From Streptomyces sp. S4.7 (lineage in GTDB: Bacteria > Actinomycetota > Actinomycetes > Streptomycetales > Streptomycetaceae): 64,000 nucleotides of DNA. The notes beneath the pieces were generated by a model. The model did no database searches. It was not told the origin of the DNA and saw nothing but the letters and a program-made list of their open reading frames with translations. The position numbers and the translations under genes were made by a program. The stretch is from positions 62,001 through 126,000 of the forward strand of contig NZ_CP048397.1 of NCBI RefSeq assembly GCF_010384365.1. Reading direction: 5' to 3'. The first letter of the stretch is position 1. Each line of letters starts with the position of its first letter. Shown here in pieces: positions 60,310 to 64,000 of the stretch.

Positions 60310-60573
60310 GGCTCGTCGACGGCACCGCGGTCCGGGAGCACCCGTTCCGGGTGTTCGGACACCCGGATGGCGCGGATCACGGAGTCTGGGTGCTGGGCAC
60401 CCTGCGCGCCGGCCAGGCAGCGGGGCTCCAGCGGATGGAGGCGCATCTGCCCGGTCCCCGCGTCACGCACGGAAGGCCACAGCGGCTCCCCGGTGTGGGA
60501 CGACGCCCAGGGCGGGTTCGTCGGAATGACCGTCGCCGCGGCATTGTCAGTGGGAACGGACAGGCGCATCTGA
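60310..60573 (+). pseudogene. Trypsin-like peptidase domain remnant
   Basis: One frame reads VREHPFRVFGHPDGADHGVW, VLGTLRAGQAAGLQRMEAHL and PGPRVTHG. After a frame change near 60475 another reads GHSGSPVWDDAQGGFVGMTV then AAA. GxSGSPVWD is the catalytic Ser region of the trypsin-like domains attached to actinobacterial conflict or signalling proteins. His and Asp parts and the rest of the gene are absent. The rest of 60163-60666 holds nothing. Confidence 0.45.
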
Positions 60574-60666
60574 CGGTCACCGCACCTGGAAACAGGAACA
60601 GCACAAGGCCCCCGGCTCCTGACCGCCGAGGAGGGCGGCGGACGGCTTCATACCCATCACGGCCGG

Positions 60667-61197
60667 CTACCGACCCGAGCCGCCGAGCTCCCGTGTAAGG
60701 GCGGCGATACGGGCGTCAAGCGGCTGGACATCTTCCGGAAGACCTTCGAGGAGGTCCCACCAGGCAATGGCTGTGGTCTCCTCGTTGGCCCGGAAGTCGC
60801 GGGCCACGGAGCAGCGACCTGTGAACACGGCCAGGTACTCGACTCGCCGGTCGGGCGCCAGGACGAACTTCGCGTATCCGATGAACCGCAACGGTTCGTC
60901 GGGCGCCTGCCCGCTCTCCTCCGACAGTTCACGCACCGCCGCCCGGCGAGGTGATTCGCCCTGCTCTATGCACCCGCCGGGCAGTTCCCAGGACCGGCGG
61001 TGCCGGTCGAGGACCATGAGGACCCGGCCGTCTCGCCACAGAGCGACCAACGCCGCCGGCAGTGGGGCATCCCCGGGCTCCGCGTCCTCGTCGCCTCGTG
61101 TGAACGAGAGCAGGGTGTTCCCGCGGTCATCGGTTGCGAGTGGTGGGTTGCCGGAGTCGACCACGTCCCGATGCTGCCCGGCCCACCCTGGTCGCAC
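60667..61197 (-). CDS. Nudix hydrolase
   Basis: The start is GTG 61197 or GTG 61164; neither has a strong ribosome-binding site. The product is 176 or 165 aa. The Nudix box is complete: GGCIEQGESPRRAAVRELSE then ESGQ (G-x5-E-x7-REL-x-EE-x-G). The flanking strands are AALVALWRDGRVLMVLDRHR, SWELPG and YLAVFTGRCSVARDF. These enzymes cleave nucleoside diphosphates linked to another group; the substrate is unknown. Confidence 0.85.
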   Translation of the reverse strand: MRPGWAGQHRDVVDSGNPPLATDDRGNTLLSFTRGDEDAEPGDAPLPAALVALWRDGRVLMVLDRHRRSWELPGGCIEQGESPRRAAVRELSEESGQAPDEPLRFIGYAKFVLAPDRRVEYLAVFTGRCSVARDFRANEETTAIAWWDLLEGLPEDVQPLDARIAALTRELGGSGR

Positions 61198-61320
61198 TCG
61201 TCTTCGGAGTAGTCGCCGGGGACGGCGGGAGGATGTGGAGGGCCTGGACGTTCGAGTACGAGCCCCGCTTCGGCCCGCTGGCTGAGTCGATGTCAGAGCG
61301 GTCCCCTAGTGTAATTCGGC

Positions 61321-61545
61321 ATGAGAAAGGTGACTGTCGCCGACGTGATGACCAGAGGTGGCCGCTCCGACGGCCGGGAGCTGGAGATCACCGACGAGCG
61401 GCTGACTGTGTGTGAGCTGATCCGGCGGGTCTTCCAGAGGGTGGCCGGTCACAACGCGCGGCCGACCGAGGGGTTCCAGGGCCTGGCCCGGTCCGAGGAC
61501 GCCGAGGTGACGTCCCGGAAGCCGGTTTCACTGGTGGGGGGCTGA
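61321..61545 (+). CDS. Small ORF preceding the DUF4132-N-like gene
   Basis: This 74-aa ORF from ATG 61321 reads RKVTVADVMTRGGRSDGREL, then VCELIRRVFQRVAGHNARP. Its stop lies 5 bases before the next gene start. There is no domain match. It could be translated as an operon partner or be a leader peptide. Confidence 0.45.
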   Translation: MRKVTVADVMTRGGRSDGRELEITDERLTVCELIRRVFQRVAGHNARPTEGFQGLARSEDAEVTSRKPVSLVGG

Positions 61546-61550
61546 GCGAG

Positions 61551-62609
61551 ATGGGTCTCCCCCACCGCATCGCCGAGGGTGACATCGAGCTCGCGGACAG
61601 GACTCTCAACGCTATGGGAGTCAGGGACAGCGGCTATCGGGGCGTCGGCTGGTCGGAGCAGCTGCTGGATCAGCTGCGTCATCTTCCTCCGGAGCGTCGT
61701 CGCAGCCTCGCCCTTTCCCTGGTCGAGCGTCACCACCGCCTCGCGGAAGCCTCCGAGTTCCGGGCGAGGACACTGCTGCTGGCAGGGATCCTCGCCGCGG
61801 ATCTCCCCGAGGACCCGCTGTCCGCCGAGCGGGTCGAGGTGCTCGACGACCTCGGCGCATGTCATTCCTTCTGGTACGGGGAGCACTTCTCGGTTCTGGT
61901 GGAGGCGGAGCTGGCCGCCGGCCGTTCCCTCACCCCGGCTGCGATCGCCGCCTTCCGGCGCAGTGGCATGGAGTACGGCTTCCCGGCCGCACCACTCTTC
62001 CGCGCCGGTGAGATACCCACCGACCCGGTCCTCAACGTGGGTGAGAAGTGGGCCGAGCACGCTCTGGAGGAGGTGGGGCCCGGTCCCGACGACCCGTGGC
62101 GGGCGCTGCTGGCGCACGCCCTCACCGCCACGTCCGTCAAGCCCAGCGCGAAGTGGGACAGGGTGGCTCGGCAGCTCGTCGTGCCGCTGGGCCCCGAGCC
62201 GGTGCGGGAGAACGTGGTGTCCTGGCTCGCTCTGGTCGGCGTCCCGCGCACCTTCCGGGTGGAACCCGTGTTCTGCGAGGACCGGAACTTCAACGAGGTC
62301 TTCGACCCGTACAACGCCCTCGCGGTGCGTGGCCTTGCCTGGCTGTTGTCCCTGCTGCCACCGCATTCCGACGCGGTTCGTGCGCTCGGGGCGTTGGTGG
62401 AGATCTCGCTGGAGAAGGTGCCCGCGCGGGGCCCGCGCAGTGCCAAGGTGGCGTATGCGGCCGCTTTCGCCCTCGGCCGGGTCGAAGGGGCCACCGCGCC
62501 GGCCGAACTGGACCGCCTCGCCGCCCGGGTGACGCACAAGGCCACCGCGAAGGCGATCGCCACCGCCCGGGAGGCACACGCGACTGCCCGTGGTCCGGAG
62601 GCGCGGTGA
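61551..62609 (+). CDS. Protein resembling the N-terminal half of DUF4132 proteins
   Basis: ATG 61551 has GGGGGCTGAGCGAG upstream. The 352-aa protein is entirely helical. KPSAKWDRVARQLVVPLGPE, VSWLALVGVPRTFRVEPVF and NEVFDPYNALAVRGLAWLLS match the region that precedes the DUF4132 domain in larger (600-1000 aa) actinobacterial proteins. VPARGPRSAKVAYAAAFALG then follows, as in those proteins. The DUF4132 domain itself is absent, so it is either a stand-alone version or a C-terminal truncation. Function unknown; HEAT-like interaction is plausible. Confidence 0.7.
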   Translation: MGLPHRIAEGDIELADRTLNAMGVRDSGYRGVGWSEQLLDQLRHLPPERRRSLALSLVERHHRLAEASEFRARTLLLAGILAADLPEDPLSAERVEVLDDLGACHSFWYGEHFSVLVEAELAAGRSLTPAAIAAFRRSGMEYGFPAAPLFRAGEIPTDPVLNVGEKWAEHALEEVGPGPDDPWRALLAHALTATSVKPSAKWDRVARQLVVPLGPEPVRENVVSWLALVGVPRTFRVEPVFCEDRNFNEVFDPYNALAVRGLAWLLSLLPPHSDAVRALGALVEISLEKVPARGPRSAKVAYAAAFALGRVEGATAPAELDRLAARVTHKATAKAIATAREAHATARGPEAR

Positions 62610-63180
62610 GCGAGTTGTCCGTCCGTAGGCGTCTCCCACCAGGCAGCCCGTATGTGCCGGGTGGCGCACACTCCACCGGCGTCGAACCCGTCCGCGGCCC
62701 TTGGAGTGGTGATTCCACCGCGCCCCGCCCGCGCGGGGATGGGCCCGCGGTGTCTTGACGGGCCGGGTTTGCTTCAGGCCCCCGGCGCCGTCCCCGAGTG
62801 ACGCGACCTCCCCGACCGGCCCAGCGGTGGGGGGCCGGACCGCGGCTCGCGTTCGGCGGAGTCGGAGGAGAAGCCGGAGCACGTCGCGAGACCGAAGGCG
62901 TCCTCGTCCTTCCGCTGTCCACCGCGGCCCGCCGCACCCATACCGGTGTCGCGCGTGTGGCCGTCGGCGACATCGGTCCCAGCGAGAGGCCTGCCTCGCC
63001 CGGAGCGCTCACCGGCACTTCCCGCTGATGCCGGCATGCGCCGATGTCGCCGCTGCCCGGCACCGATGTCCTGAGCGGCATCGCCAATGGCGGAAGAGGT
63101 CTTGGATGCCCCTGCGCCGCAGGCCCAAGGTGGGAGGAGCGGCGGACCTCCCACCGCCATCCGAAAGGGCAGTGAGGGCG
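62610..63180. other. Gap without a recognisable gene
   Basis: About 570 bases; frames on both strands are Gly/Pro/Arg-rich with no motif. The end holds the promoter and an AGTGAGGGCG site for the next gene. Confidence 0.4.
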
Positions 63181-64000
63181 ATGAAGGTCTTCATCACAGG
63201 CGGCACCGGCTACATCGGCCGCCCCACCGTCCAGGCTCTGACCCGGCGCGGCATCGAGGTGACGGCGCCGGCACGCAGCACGCACTCCGCGCGGGCCTTG
63301 TCCGAGCTTGGCGCCACGCCCGTCGCGGGCGCGCTCACCGACACCGATGTCCTCAGGCAGGCGGCAAGCCGGGCCGAGGGAGTGATCCACCTCGGGGTGG
63401 ACTACGCCGAGGGCACCTCGGACGTCGACCGTGCCGCGGCGGAGGCGATGCAGGACGGCGCGGCGAGCAGCCCGTACGTGCACACCGGCGGCGCCTGGGT
63501 GTACGGCGACACCGATGGGGTCGTGGACGAGGATGCCCCGACGAGCCCGCCGGCCATCACCGCCTGGCCACTGGAGAACGAGAGGCGTGTACTCGCCAGG
63601 GCCGCCTCCGGGGAGCATCCCGTGGTGGTGAGGCCCGGGCTGGTCTACGGCCACTCCGCCGGTCTGGTGCAGTCGTTCTTCGTCGATCCGGCACGCGACT
63701 CCGGTGCGGTCCCCTGCATCGGGGACGGCTCCAACCACTGGGCCCTGGTCCATGTCGACGACATCGCCGAACTGTTCGTTCTGGCCCTGAACGCCCCGGC
63801 CGGTTCCGTCTCCACCGGGGTCAGTGACCAGAACCTCCCGCCGGCGGACGTCGCCCAAGCCCTCAGCCACGCCGCAGGTTGTCCGGGCAAGATCGACTCG
63901 GTCATGATCGAGGAGGCCGTACGGCGGATGGGACCGATTGCCGAGGCATTCGCCCTCGACCAGCAACTCACCGGTGCGCGGGCCCGCCGCGAGCTCGGGT
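63181..64000 (+). CDS. NAD-dependent epimerase/dehydratase (runs off the right edge)
   Basis: From ATG 63181 the frame is open to the window end (273 codons). The Rossmann motif MKVFITGGTGYIGRPTVQAL (residues 1-20) is followed by the conserved VIHLGVDYAEG, YVHTGGAWVYGDTDG and VVVRPGLVYGHSAGLVQSFF. NHWALVHVDDIAELFVLAL is the typical H-V-D-D-[IV]-A motif of extended SDRs. The C-terminal part SVMIEEAVRRMGPIAEAFAL lies near the usual end, so little is missing. Substrate unknown. Confidence 0.88.
   Translation, partial: MKVFITGGTGYIGRPTVQALTRRGIEVTAPARSTHSARALSELGATPVAGALTDTDVLRQAASRAEGVIHLGVDYAEGTSDVDRAAAEAMQDGAASSPYVHTGGAWVYGDTDGVVDEDAPTSPPAITAWPLENERRVLARAASGEHPVVVRPGLVYGHSAGLVQSFFVDPARDSGAVPCIGDGSNHWALVHVDDIAELFVLALNAPAGSVSTGVSDQNLPPADVAQALSHAAGCPGKIDSVMIEEAVRRMGPIAEAFALDQQLTGARARRELG

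Noticed and set aside
57429..60569. 1,046-codon minus-strand open frame
   Set aside because: It spans four genes in other frames and has low-complexity Arg/Pro/Ser composition; a GC-driven artefact.
62290..63966. 558-codon minus-strand open frame near the right edge
   Set aside because: Shadow of the epimerase and DUF4132-N-like genes; no motif and no ribosome-binding site.

Overview
The window is high-GC actinobacterial DNA, almost certainly Streptomyces or a close relative. The signs are G/C-rich third codon positions, many GTG starts, ATGA/GTGA stop-start overlaps, two AfsR-type BTAD/NB-ARC/TPR regulators, a streptogrisin-type protease, an AA10 polysaccharide monooxygenase under a CebR-type box, and many TetR/MerR regulators. 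Gene content is that of an accessory or arm-like region: short operons each with its own regulator, separated by gene remnants, transposase scraps and small inverted-repeat elements. No rRNA operon, CRISPR array, intact insertion sequence or complete biosynthetic cluster is visible. All functions are inferred by reading the sequence; no database search was possible.

Layout. 1-2.9 kb: remnants (two SpoIIE/PP2C phosphatase fragments, an ASCH-like fragment, a GGDEF fragment) around two small minus-strand genes. 3.1-5.4 kb: a cis-prenyltransferase translationally coupled to an MpaB/DUF2236 oxygenase carrying a C-terminal EF-hand region. 5.7-7.2 kb: TetR/NmrA divergent pair with an operator. 7.9-11.0 kb: an AfsR-like regulator broken by two frameshifts and a nonsense codon. 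11.7-17.5 kb: a four-gene molybdenum hydroxylase operon of PaoABCD type, divergent from a TetR gene across a 17-bp inverted repeat. 18-19.6 kb: a stand-alone cytochrome bc b-subunit. 20.2-22.3 kb: a double-DUF427 protein, an IS30 scrap and a secreted protein. 22.5-26.9 kb: a coupled DUF4331 / TPR / NicO-family metal exporter operon. 28-31.7 kb: APC permease, small membrane protein and a NarL-type two-component system. 32.5-34.2 kb: SDR/TetR divergent pair. 34.3-36.3 kb: AA10 LPMO flanked by IS5 and IS701 debris. 36.3-37.9 kb: TetR/EamA exporter pair. 38.6-41.2 kb: DrrAB-like ABC transporter plus MerR operon. 42.0-46.3 kb: M23 peptidase, an intact AfsR-like regulator and a zinc-ribbon protein. 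46.7-49.5 kb: TetR remnant, SDR, SnoaL-like protein and MerR, the last three each with one apparent 1-nt deletion. 49.6-51.0 kb: a MITE-like element, a conserved unknown protein and three degenerate tRNA-like sequences ending in a strong terminator. 51.2-58.0 kb: secreted S1 protease, a PA14/sorbosone-dehydrogenase/CBM/DUF1080 secreted protein with LacI-type operators, a degenerate-repeat protein and a PhyH-type dioxygenase. 58.1-64.0 kb: AraC/GyrI regulator, second MITE copy, APH-like kinase, trypsin-like remnant, Nudix hydrolase, a DUF4132-N-like pair and an epimerase cut by the window edge.

How the parts fit. Several units are self-contained regulator-target modules (TetR with NmrA, SDR, EamA or Pao; MerR with an ABC exporter). 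Secreted carbohydrate functions (AA10 LPMO, sorbosone/DUF1080 protein) carry LacI-family operator palindromes and probably respond to plant-polymer sugars. The most unusual assemblies are the cis-prenyltransferase plus DUF2236/EF-hand pair, the DUF4331-TPR-NicO cassette, and the pair of MITE-like elements. Several otherwise intact genes carry single-base indels, so base-level sequence errors must be excluded before they are called pseudogenes.
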